From the NCBI GenBank assembly GCA_964633435.1, contig CAZWHA010000002.1, positions 139,173 to 203,172 on the forward strand: DNA of 64,000 bases, given 5' to 3'. The number at the start of each line of letters is the position of its first letter. Within the stretch, counting starts at the first letter, position 1. Source of the DNA: GCA-016699895 sp964633435. Lineage in GTDB: Bacteria > Patescibacteriota > Saccharimonadia > Saccharimonadales > Saccharimonadaceae. The notes under the pieces are model-generated. The model was not told where the DNA came from and ran no database searches. It saw only the letters and a list, made by a program, of their open reading frames with translations. Below are positions 52,573 to 60,669 of the stretch, in pieces. The translations under genes were made by a program, and so were the position numbers.

Positions 52573-53138
52573 GACTTTTCTCCTTCTTCTATTGCCTTTA
52601 GTTTATCATACGCCAAAAACACAGCGGCTATGTCAACGACCTTATCCCGGCGAGCATTCTCTAAAAACTGGCCAATCGGTATCAGCACCGTTTCCATTCC
52701 CTGATCAGCTTCGACTTGATCACGGTTCGGATCGCCAGCTAGTTCACAATCGAGCGCCAAAAAATAATGAGAGGTGAAATTTCGATAAGCGTCCCATGAA
52801 TACGCGCCTAAATAGCTCAACGATCCCGGTTGATAGCCTGTTTCTTCTGACAATTCTCTGTGCGCGGCAGTTTCGAGAGACTCATCACCATACACTCCGC
52901 CGCCCGGAATATCATCGCAGTAGAACTCTCGTCCAGGTCGAAATTGTCGAGCAATAATCACTTGATGGTCTTTTGTTAGCGCCACCACTGCCACCGAAGA
53001 CTCGCCTTCTCTGTTAAAGGTTGTGAACTCATGAGTTAGACCATCTTCGGTCTGGAATCGCTTGACGACAGCTTGATTTTTGAATCGCTCACCGATCTCT
53101 TGAATTGTCGTTGGCTCAATTCGCGTGAATTTCTTCAT
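52569..53138 (-). CDS. Nudix hydrolase
   Basis: 189 residues. The Nudix box GGGVYGDESLETAAHRELSEETGY (read in two parts, about 78-101) fits Gx5Ex7REUxEExGU. Its length and the flanking strands (VKRFQTEDGLTHEFTTF; VIIARQFRPG) suggest an ADP-ribose or sugar-nucleotide pyrophosphatase. GAGAGG lies before the ATG inside the gatB end. Its position next to galU would fit sugar-nucleotide turnover, but the substrate is not determined. Confidence 0.88.
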   Translation of the reverse strand: MKKFTRIEPTTIQEIGERFKNQAVVKRFQTEDGLTHEFTTFNREGESSVAVVALTKDHQVIIARQFRPGREFYCDDIPGGGVYGDESLETAAHRELSEETGYQPGSLSYLGAYSWDAYRNFTSHYFLALDCELAGDPNRDQVEADQGMETVLIPIGQFLENARRDKVVDIAAVFLAYDKLKAIEEGEKS

Positions 53139-53140
53139 AG

Positions 53141-54634
53141 TTATAACCTCTCGCGAATAAGCTTCTGCGCTAGACTTGGGTTGGCCTTACCCTGGGAACG
53201 TTTCATGACTTGGCCAACCAGAAAGCCGATGACTTTTTCCTCGCCGTTTCTGAGATCGGCGACGGCTTTGGCGCAGCTCGGATCGTTTAGAACTTCGTCG
53301 ACGATAGTTGCAATAGCGCCTTCGTCGCTAACCTGCAACAAGTTCTTTTGTTCAGCGATAGATTTCGGGTCGTCGTCGCGCGCTAGCATTTCAACGAAGA
53401 TTTCCTTGCCCGCAGTCGAGGAAACTTCATTGTTATCGAGCATTTTAGCTAACTGAATCAAGTGTCCCGACACAGGAAGCTCATTTGGCGCAATATCGTC
53501 AGCCTGACCAGCGTTTTCGTCCTCTGTCGGCAACGTGCTGACAAACAAGTTTGCGATGCGACGGGCAGTTTTCGCGTCAGATTCATCCAAGATTTTGCCG
53601 ATCAGAATCGCAATATTCTGGTCGTTCAAGAGAACTCGAATCACCGACGAATCAACGTTCAGTTCGACAAACTTTTCGCGGTATTCGCTCGGCACCAGCG
53701 GCATGTTTTCTTGTAACTCGGCGATATCAGCATCAGTTAGTACGACTGGCGGAATGTCGGCATCCGGCATGTAGCGATAATCCTGAGCATTTTCCTTGGA
53801 GCGTTGCGAAACTGTCTTTTGTGCGTCATCCAGCCAACCACGAGTTTCCTGGGTAATTGTCTCGTTATTTTCAATCAGTTCGATTTGACGTTTGATTTCA
53901 TACTCGGTCGCGCGCTCGACGGAACGGAATGAATTTAGGTTCTTGATCTCGGTCCTGATACCGAGCTTTTCGCCTGGTTTTGCCACCGAAATATTAACGT
54001 CAAAACGCATGTTGCCATGATACAAATCACCGATGGTAACACCCGCATAGGTCATGAGCAGATGTAACTCCTCGGCATAGGAACGGGCTTCGGCAGCTGA
54101 GTGAATATCTGGTTCAGCCACAATTTCAATTAATGGCGTGCCGGCTCGGTTCAGATCAACCAGCGAGTGATCGCCATAATGAGTCAGCTTGCCAGCGTCC
54201 TCCTCCAGGTGGGCATGATGGATCCGCACTCGGCCACCAATCGGTAAATCAACGTGACCGCCGATGATAATCGGCTGGTACATCTGGCTGATCTGGTAAC
54301 CTTTTGGCAGATCTGGATAGAAATAATGTTTGCGATCAAAGCGCGATTCGTGCGCAATCTCAGAATTCAACGCCTTGCCCGCACGAGCGGCCATCCGAAT
54401 CGCTTCGCGGTTCAAATACGGCAGCATACCTGGCAACGCGTAGTCGATCACACTGACTTTGCTGTTCGGCTCGGCCTCGCGCGCATCGTTATCGACACTC
54501 GAAAACAATTTGGTTTTCGTTGCCAGCTGGACATGGCATTCGATACCGATCGTCGGCAGATACCCATCGACCAAGTATTTTGTAACGTCACCCGTAATTT
54601 CGCTACCGTTTTCGCCAGCACTACCTAGACTCAT
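53141..54634 (-). CDS. gatB: Asp/Glu-tRNA amidotransferase subunit B
   Basis: 497 residues. Signatures: IGIECHVQLATKTKLFS, YPDLPKGYQISQMYQPI and HLEEDAGKLTH, and a C-terminal YqeY/GatB tail (VGQVMKRSQGKANPSLAQKL). GatB binds the mischarged tRNA and activates it for amidation in GatCAB. The ATG overlaps the stop of a small membrane protein gene by 4 bases (ATGA). Confidence 0.96.
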   Translation of the reverse strand: MSLGSAGENGSEITGDVTKYLVDGYLPTIGIECHVQLATKTKLFSSVDNDAREAEPNSKVSVIDYALPGMLPYLNREAIRMAARAGKALNSEIAHESRFDRKHYFYPDLPKGYQISQMYQPIIIGGHVDLPIGGRVRIHHAHLEEDAGKLTHYGDHSLVDLNRAGTPLIEIVAEPDIHSAAEARSYAEELHLLMTYAGVTIGDLYHGNMRFDVNISVAKPGEKLGIRTEIKNLNSFRSVERATEYEIKRQIELIENNETITQETRGWLDDAQKTVSQRSKENAQDYRYMPDADIPPVVLTDADIAELQENMPLVPSEYREKFVELNVDSSVIRVLLNDQNIAILIGKILDESDAKTARRIANLFVSTLPTEDENAGQADDIAPNELPVSGHLIQLAKMLDNNEVSSTAGKEIFVEMLARDDDPKSIAEQKNLLQVSDEGAIATIVDEVLNDPSCAKAVADLRNGEEKVIGFLVGQVMKRSQGKANPSLAQKLIRERL

Positions 54635-55053
54635 ATTGCCCCCAGTTCTTTTAATGAACGCTTGAAAATAGCTAGTGCTCGCCGACAGCCAATAAAATCA
54701 ATTTTCGTGTCAGCATCGTGAGCAATCTGATTGCGGATTTTGTGAGCCGACCAGACTTGGTTAATGTTAGAGAACTGTTTTTTGGAATTCTTTAGCCGAT
54801 CGCCCATCGTTCCGCCAGCAACACCAGATTCTTTCAAGGCTTGGTCGAGTAGTTTGTCAGCCGACAGGACTGCAAAATGATAGGTGTCGAGGTTGGTTTT
54901 GTCGAGGCCATTTTCGATCTTGAGCCAAGCTGAGCGATACTTTTCCCGATCGAGCAAGCTGGGTCCGCCTTTGGTGAAGCTCATGAAAACAAACAATCCA
55001 ATAGCAACTACCAAAACAATGATCAGCATTAAAATCAACGAACCTTGGTCCAT
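54631..55053 (-). CDS. Small membrane-anchored protein between gatA and gatB (140 aa)
   Basis: Not recognised. One N-terminal helix (about 6-25) is followed by a soluble helical domain (EKYRSAWLKIENGLDKTNLDTYHFAVLSADKLLD, in part) with HKIRNQIAHDAD, similar in flavour to HEPN-like helical domains (RxxxxH: RNQIAH). It begins directly at the gatA stop and overlaps gatB, so it is firmly inside the GatCAB operon. A functional link to amidotransferase is not known. Confidence 0.75.
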   Translation of the reverse strand: MDQGSLILMLIIVLVVAIGLFVFMSFTKGGPSLLDREKYRSAWLKIENGLDKTNLDTYHFAVLSADKLLDQALKESGVAGGTMGDRLKNSKKQFSNINQVWSAHKIRNQIAHDADTKIDFIGCRRALAIFKRSLKELGAI

Positions 55054-56460
55054 TTATTTTGCCTCCATAGATTTAGCAAGCGCTAGTAGCCTGGCGTCGT
55101 CTTTTTGGCGACCGATAATCTGAATGCCGATTGGCAATCCTTGGTCATTCACGCCATTTGGCAGACTGAGAGCTGGTAATCCAGCGAGTGACGGCGGCAC
55201 TGTCATCGCGTCAGCCAAGTACATTTTGATTGGATCAGCAGTATTTTCACCTAATTTGAACGCCGGGGTTGGTGCCGTTGGACCAATCAGGAAATCATAT
55301 TTTTCAAATAATTTGTCGAATTCCTGGATGAGCAAAGTCCGAGCTTTTTGCGCCTGCAGATAATAGGCATCAAAATAGCCACTGCTCAGCACGTACGAAC
55401 CGATCATAATGCGTCGTTTGTTTTCTGACATAAAACCTTGATCACGGCTCTGACCGTAGACCTCATCAAGCGTTTTAGCCGCTTCAGAACGTAATCCATA
55501 CCGCACGCCGTCATAGCGCGCCAGGTTAGATGATACCTCAGCTGGCACGACAATGTAATAAATCGCTAGGCTATATTTAGCCATCGGTAGATCGACCTCT
55601 TCGACCGTATGTCCAGCGGCCTTTAGTTGCTCGACGAAGTCCTTGGTTCTGACAACTACTTCACTATCGACACCTTCGCCGATAAATTCACGGATCAGAC
55701 CGATTTTCAGTTTGTTAGAATCTGCGGTTTGAACTCTAAAATAATTGTCATGCACCGTGCTGTCTTTGCCATCTGGCCCAGCGAGAATCTCCGATAACAA
55801 TTCAGCATCGGCAACAGTACGCGTGAGTGGTCCCACTACATCAGTTGAGCTGGCCATTGCTACGACGCCATAACGCGAAATCATGCCATAGGTGGGCTTG
55901 TAGCCAACCGCCCCATTAAAACTAGCTGGCTGGCGAATCGAGCCACCTGTATCCGAACCGAGTGCAAACGGCACCACGCCAGCTGCAACAATCGCCGCTG
56001 AACCGCCTGACGAACCACCGGCAACACGCTCTGAATCAACCACGTTTTTCGTCGGACCGAATGCACTGTTTTCGGTCGAGCCACCATGTGCAAAAGCGTC
56101 CAGGTTGGCTTTACCGATCAGAATTGCTCCTTCGGCGTCTAGCTTGTCAATCGCCGTGGCATTCAATGGACTTTCAAAGCTCTCGAGAATCTTAGCGGCA
56201 GCAGTAGTGTGGCCAACAGTAGTTAGGAAATTATCCTTGGCGACATAGGGCACGCCGGCTAGTTTGCCAACCTCTTCGCCATTTTTGATACGGGCATCAA
56301 TTTCATCGGCTCGGGTTAGGGCTTCATTTTCTAATAGCTCTAGTAATGCGTGCAAATCATCTGCGGCTTTGGCGGTCGCAATAGCTTTTTCGACCTCGGC
56401 TCGAGCCGTCGTTTTGCCGGATTTTACGGCATCAACAATTTTCAGAATTTCACTATCCAT
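55054..56460 (-). CDS. gatA: Asp/Glu-tRNA amidotransferase subunit A
   Basis: 468 residues. The amidase signature GGSSGGSAAIVAAGVVPFALG (about 135-155, in parts) and GSDTGGSIRQPA carry the Ser-cis-Ser-Lys catalytic set; the lysine is in VPYVAKDNF near 76. GatA releases ammonia from glutamine for conversion of Glu-tRNA(Gln) or Asp-tRNA(Asn). The start is one base after the gatC stop. Confidence 0.96.
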   Translation of the reverse strand: MDSEILKIVDAVKSGKTTARAEVEKAIATAKAADDLHALLELLENEALTRADEIDARIKNGEEVGKLAGVPYVAKDNFLTTVGHTTAAAKILESFESPLNATAIDKLDAEGAILIGKANLDAFAHGGSTENSAFGPTKNVVDSERVAGGSSGGSAAIVAAGVVPFALGSDTGGSIRQPASFNGAVGYKPTYGMISRYGVVAMASSTDVVGPLTRTVADAELLSEILAGPDGKDSTVHDNYFRVQTADSNKLKIGLIREFIGEGVDSEVVVRTKDFVEQLKAAGHTVEEVDLPMAKYSLAIYYIVVPAEVSSNLARYDGVRYGLRSEAAKTLDEVYGQSRDQGFMSENKRRIMIGSYVLSSGYFDAYYLQAQKARTLLIQEFDKLFEKYDFLIGPTAPTPAFKLGENTADPIKMYLADAMTVPPSLAGLPALSLPNGVNDQGLPIGIQIIGRQKDDARLLALAKSMEAK

Positions 56461-56461
56461 G

Positions 56462-56746
56462 CTATAAAACCTTTGGAACCTTTACCTGATTATTCAACGA
56501 TTCAGGAGCCAGCGCCAGCAATTTTTCGCGCGGTAACTGCGGTGCGATATCGTCCTGGCGCCAAACATTACTGAGTCCGGTCAGCTGATAGGTTGGCTCG
56601 ACACCGTTGGTATCGAGTTCCTGTAACTGTTCAATATAGGCAATGATATTTTCTAAATCGGCAGTTAGAGCTTCGAGCTCGTCGTCACTCAAACTAATAC
56701 TACTGAGTGTCGCGAGATGCGCGACATCGGATTTACTAACACTCAT
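56462..56746 (-). CDS. gatC: Asp/Glu-tRNA amidotransferase subunit C
   Basis: 94 residues from ATG 56746 (MSVSKSDVAHLATLSSISLS); a longer in-frame start is rejected because the TGA-TATAAT promoter ends 7 bases before 56746. GatC signatures: LSDDELEALTADLENIIAYIEQL (in part) and a C-terminal APQLPREKLLALAPES. It stabilises GatA-GatB. It is the first gene of the operon gatC-gatA-x-gatB-nudix-galU. Confidence 0.93.
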   Translation of the reverse strand: MSVSKSDVAHLATLSSISLSDDELEALTADLENIIAYIEQLQELDTNGVEPTYQLTGLSNVWRQDDIAPQLPREKLLALAPESLNNQVKVPKVL

Positions 56747-56753
56747 GATAGCT

Positions 56754-56759
56754 ATTATA
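56754..56759 (-). promoter_or_regulatory. Extended -10 of the gatC operon (leaderless)
   Basis: TGA-TATAAT on the minus strand, 7 bases before ATG 56746. The adhesin-like operon ends only 42 bases away. Confidence 0.7.
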
Positions 56760-56800
56760 TCATCGAATTGTTCGAACACTAGGCAGCACGCCCTGTAAAA

Positions 56801-58048
56801 CTATTCTTCGGCCGTACCACCACTATGAGACGGCCCGGTATTTGTAACCGACTGACCGTTTGCCAAGTACTGCATGAACCGCACACCTTGGCCAGAAAGC
56901 GAGCGGCCTTCGGGCAGTTCAGCCGCGAATTCGTTAATGATACGACTCGCGCCGTTCGGCCAGTCCCAGTATGGAATATACATTTTGAATCCGTCGTTAA
57001 ACGCCGATGACCAGAAAAGTATACCAACATTTTTCTTTGGCACTGATTGCAACGACATGTCGAAAGCATTACGCAGTGTAGGCCACATAAACTCAGGCAT
57101 ATCCCATCCGCGTTTTACCGGATACCCCACTTCACCGACAATCAGCGGTACTCCAGAAGTATGCACGGCGTCAATGTAGGTATGAATCGCGGCCTCGGTA
57201 GTAAGTACGTCGTGATGCCCGTAGTTGTGCCACGATAGGACGATGCCACCATACAAAGAGGATAGTAGTGGTGCGGCGCCAGGATCAAACCCACGCGGCG
57301 CTGGCTTGCCATCCGCTTGCTTGCCAGAATCACCAGCATAGCCGAACGTGTCACAGACGATGATATTTGGCGCGCCGGCATCGCGAATAAGTTTGGCTGC
57401 GCGGGCGTGCAATCCCGCCCAGCGCGTACGCACTGTACTCACATTTCCATTTAATGGACCGTCAAAAGTTTGACTATATACATTTGGCTCATTGTAGAGA
57501 TTGAACCACACGCCGGTATCATTTTTGTACTCATTCGCCATGCGCAGCCAGAATGCCTCGCACTGCTCAGTCTGAGCCTGAGTAAATCCGCCACTGGTAA
57601 ACTCATGGCATTCGACCAACACGACCACTCCGCGAGCTCTCCAAAAATCGATATGGTGCTTGGCATACAAGACTGCTCCGTCGGTACCATACAATTTGGT
57701 ACCGCCCCATGTAGTGGAGTAACCGGCAGTATACGCTCCCCATGCATATCGGTCCGAGGCGTTTGTCGCAAACCGTACGGTATTACCACCCCGGGCAATA
57801 AAATCTGTCGCATATTGAGCATCACGCGAAAAGTCGGGATACGCACCGCCGCTACTAAGCGTACCACCAATATTAATACCACGAGGGATAAACGGCTGTC
57901 CGTCGGGGCCAAGTATCTGGGTACCAGAAACACGGTAACCGCTCGTCATGGCCGGGATGGATGTGGGCGCCACGGGTGAAGCAAGTAACCAAGCGTACGG
58001 CGGACCGTCGGATTCTGCTCGTTGGAGTCGTCGTGCTGAAATTGCTAT
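56801..58048 (-). CDS. GH5-type glycosidase-like protein 2, apparent ATA start
   Basis: The ORF encodes a GH5/cellulase fold: GQPFIPRGINIGG, VVVLVECHEF, acid/base Glu in WFNLYNEPNVY and nucleophile Glu in LIVGEVGYP, with WHNYGHH before it. There is no signal peptide. The first canonical start is GTG 57973, without a Shine-Dalgarno site. Upstream in frame, AISARRLQRA (from 58048) aligns with three neighbours that start MAI..RRLQR, but here the first codon is ATA, preceded by AAGGGGGG at proper distance. Either ATA is used inefficiently or the start is lost. It ends HSGGTAEE like its paralogue at 59379. Confidence 0.75.
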   Translation of the reverse strand: MAISARRLQRAESDGPPYAWLLASPVAPTSIPAMTSGYRVSGTQILGPDGQPFIPRGINIGGTLSSGGAYPDFSRDAQYATDFIARGGNTVRFATNASDRYAWGAYTAGYSTTWGGTKLYGTDGAVLYAKHHIDFWRARGVVVLVECHEFTSGGFTQAQTEQCEAFWLRMANEYKNDTGVWFNLYNEPNVYSQTFDGPLNGNVSTVRTRWAGLHARAAKLIRDAGAPNIIVCDTFGYAGDSGKQADGKPAPRGFDPGAAPLLSSLYGGIVLSWHNYGHHDVLTTEAAIHTYIDAVHTSGVPLIVGEVGYPVKRGWDMPEFMWPTLRNAFDMSLQSVPKKNVGILFWSSAFNDGFKMYIPYWDWPNGASRIINEFAAELPEGRSLSGQGVRFMQYLANGQSVTNTGPSHSGGTAEE

Positions 58049-58110
58049 ATAATTTTCCCCCCTTATTTTATTCTATCATTATTTATCAGTATACAACATC
58101 CATGATTAGG

Positions 58111-59340
58111 CTATGCCGTCGGGTAAAAGTCGCCATCATTCCCCGCGACGATCATCTGCAAGTCTTCCCATGGGAGGTACTTCAGGAATGTGTTCGAGTT
58201 GAACCCTGGTGGGTAGTAGGCCGTGAGGCCCGGCTCGCCTCGAATACTGAACGAATTCCCAGTAGTGTCAGTGAAGATAAGCCCATAATCACGAAAAGCC
58301 ACGATGAACATGTCGAACCACGGTCGCCACGCCACTGGCATGCCTGCGGGATACGGTGCCGTGTAGCCCGCAGGGAGCCGAAGCCTCGAACCCTGACGCA
58401 GCCAGGTGCGGGAGGCTGCATCGTAGCCAGTTGCCGGCCAAACCTGGGGTTGGTTGCCGTCCGCCTGCTGCGACGTGCCCCACAGATCCCCCAGAAGGAA
58501 TCCGATCGGATGCCGGATAACACCCTGTTGGACGTCCGAAAGGCGTACAATCTGATGCGAGAAGGGTAAATGAGCTGCGGTGGTCATCCAGTTAGACGTC
58601 TCATACACGCCCTCAGAGCCGAGACCCCAATAGCCGGTGTTTGATGAAGTATCCATAGGTGCTTTCGGTGCCCAGTACCCAGGGCGAGCCTGGGAGACTG
58701 CGTCCCCAGTGGTGCGATTCATCGGGCGAGCCGTCAGCCGGTTCATGACGCCAGTCACTCGACCGGCGAAAAGTGCGGTCCATTCCGCGGGATTGCCCAG
58801 CTCTACGTTCCATGCCGGGTCTTTCAAACCCCAAATCTCATAGATTCGGCCCTTGTATTGTGGGTCGCCAGGGCGGCCAGGCCATGTCCAGTCAGGATCA
58901 ATCATGACGAGCGTGGAATCAGTGTCACGGCTAGGCGTTAGGCCAGGAGGAATCGGAAATCCTGCCCACATCATGGCGGCAGTGCTCCATGCCCATGACT
59001 GGGATGCAAAGTCGCCAACCAATCGTATCGGCACCAGCGGATAAGCCGACGAATCAATGACGTTTAGCGTCGCAGACCATTGGTTAGAATTCCAAATTGG
59101 ATATGCTGGCGTTGTTCTACCAGTCATGAATTGACGGATATTGTACACGATATCCGCTACGGCCGTGGCTGAGTCAGGATGAACGGCAGTATTATTTGGC
59201 AGTGGCGTATTGATCCAAGAACCATTGCCGTCGCCACCGAAAAGCTCAGTAATGCGATGGCCCTGTGGGCCAATACTTGTCCCCTGGTAGAGGGACTGGA
59301 TTTGCTGTGCTCTCTGTAATCGTCGGGATGATATCGCCAT
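58111..59340 (-). CDS. Unknown MAISSRRLQR protein, copy 2 (409 aa)
   Basis: Not recognised. It is a paralogue of the 60670-61968 gene along its full length: N-terminal MAIxxRRLQRAQ, then YQGTSIGPxGHxI, LFGGxGxGSW, a central beta-rich part (YxGRIYEIWGLKDPAWN), a QGSRLRLPAGY region and the end LQMIVAGNDGDFYP. There is no signal peptide or membrane helix. It is rich in Trp, Pro and Gly. The DNA is markedly G+C-rich (44 of 60 in 58321-58380) compared with the neighbouring GH5 gene, suggesting transfer from a high-GC source such as an actinobacterium or its phage. Confidence 0.7.
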   Translation of the reverse strand: MAISSRRLQRAQQIQSLYQGTSIGPQGHRITELFGGDGNGSWINTPLPNNTAVHPDSATAVADIVYNIRQFMTGRTTPAYPIWNSNQWSATLNVIDSSAYPLVPIRLVGDFASQSWAWSTAAMMWAGFPIPPGLTPSRDTDSTLVMIDPDWTWPGRPGDPQYKGRIYEIWGLKDPAWNVELGNPAEWTALFAGRVTGVMNRLTARPMNRTTGDAVSQARPGYWAPKAPMDTSSNTGYWGLGSEGVYETSNWMTTAAHLPFSHQIVRLSDVQQGVIRHPIGFLLGDLWGTSQQADGNQPQVWPATGYDAASRTWLRQGSRLRLPAGYTAPYPAGMPVAWRPWFDMFIVAFRDYGLIFTDTTGNSFSIRGEPGLTAYYPPGFNSNTFLKYLPWEDLQMIVAGNDGDFYPTA

Positions 59341-59378
59341 GGTTGGTATAGTACTTTCCTGTTATGACAGGCGTTAGG

Positions 59379-60599
59379 TTATTCCTCGGCGGTACCACCA
59401 CTATGAGACTGTGAATATGGGACCGCCTGGCCGTTCGCCAGGTATTGCATGTACTTGACACCCTGTCCCGATAGTGAGCGCCCTACTGGGAGTGGGTTGG
59501 CGAATTCATTGATAATGCGATTGTTGGGACCGGTCCAGAACGGCTTGTAGAGCGAGAAGCCGTCGCCGAATGCTGACGACCAGTACACCAAGCCAACGCC
59601 GAGTTGCGGAACAACGGCCATCGTCCAATCGAACCCGTCACGCAACCTTGGCCACCACGAAGACGCGATATCGTCCCAGCCGCGATAAATCGGGTAGCCG
59701 AACTCACCGATAATTATCGGTAGATTCGCCCCGTGTACGGCTGCAATATGATTCTCGATTGTGGCCTGCGTATACCCAGTGGCGCCGTAATTATGCCAGC
59801 CAACGACGATGTTTTTGTACATGTCGCGCAGGACCGGCGCCGCACCAGGTTCGTATGACTTGGGAGACGGCTTACCGTTTGCATTACTGTCACTATCCTG
59901 CGCCATAGCGAACCCATCGCAGATGATAATATTGGGCGCGCCAGCGTCACGGATAATCTTGCACGCCCGGGCGTGCAAGCCGAGCCACCGCTTGCGCACC
60001 TCTGTTACGTTGCCATTGAGCGCGACGTCATCTGCGTCGTAAACGGCAACCTCATTGTAAAGATTGAACCAGACAGCAGAATCTCCCTTGTAGGCTTCCG
60101 CGAGAGCGGCCCAATACGCCTCGGCCTCAGCAAGGTGGGCGATAGTCCACCCTACTTTGATGAAGTCGTGGCAATCAATAATGACGACCACTCCGGCAGT
60201 CCTCCAGAGGTCGATCATGTATTTGGTATAGTTCATGACGGCATTGAACCCAGTGTCGCCTTGCCAGCCATCAACGGCGACATACCCAGTGCCGTAGCGG
60301 ATTGTGGCGTAATTCGGCAGTCGCACGCAGTTAACACCGGCGGCGACCGCGTCGGCAATGTACTGCGCATTAGCACCCAGGCCAACCCCAAAACGGTCAG
60401 TTTTCGGGCCGCCCACGTTGATACCGCGAGCAATGAATGGCTGCCCTGCCGGATTCAAAATCTGAGTGCCCGACACTCGGTAACCGGTAGTCATCGGTGG
60501 TAGCGATGTGGGTGCTACCGGAGTATGAGTCGACAGCAACTGCCAAAGATCCTGTGGTTGAGATTTTGATCGTTGTAATCGTCGCCCTGAAATTGCCAT
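59379..60599 (-). CDS. GH5-type glycosidase-like protein 1 (406 aa)
   Basis: It starts MAISGRRLQRSKS, then a 25-residue linker, then the GH5 barrel: GQPFIARGINVGG, VVIIDCHDF, acid/base Glu183 in WFNLYNEVAVY, WHNYGATG and nucleophile Glu299 in IIIGEFGYP. The C-terminus is YLANGQAVPYSQSHSGGTAEE in part, as in its paralogue at 56801. No signal peptide is present. AAGGGA lies before the ATG. GH5 enzymes cut beta-glucans, mannans or related polymers; the target here is unknown, and a role in binding or opening another cell's surface is inferred from context. Confidence 0.78.
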   Translation of the reverse strand: MAISGRRLQRSKSQPQDLWQLLSTHTPVAPTSLPPMTTGYRVSGTQILNPAGQPFIARGINVGGPKTDRFGVGLGANAQYIADAVAAGVNCVRLPNYATIRYGTGYVAVDGWQGDTGFNAVMNYTKYMIDLWRTAGVVVIIDCHDFIKVGWTIAHLAEAEAYWAALAEAYKGDSAVWFNLYNEVAVYDADDVALNGNVTEVRKRWLGLHARACKIIRDAGAPNIIICDGFAMAQDSDSNANGKPSPKSYEPGAAPVLRDMYKNIVVGWHNYGATGYTQATIENHIAAVHGANLPIIIGEFGYPIYRGWDDIASSWWPRLRDGFDWTMAVVPQLGVGLVYWSSAFGDGFSLYKPFWTGPNNRIINEFANPLPVGRSLSGQGVKYMQYLANGQAVPYSQSHSGGTAEE

Positions 60600-60669
60600 A
60601 TAAAATTCCCTTCTCTTACCTTATTGTACCATCGTTTGCTAGCACCTAGCACGGTAATCCTTCAGCCAG

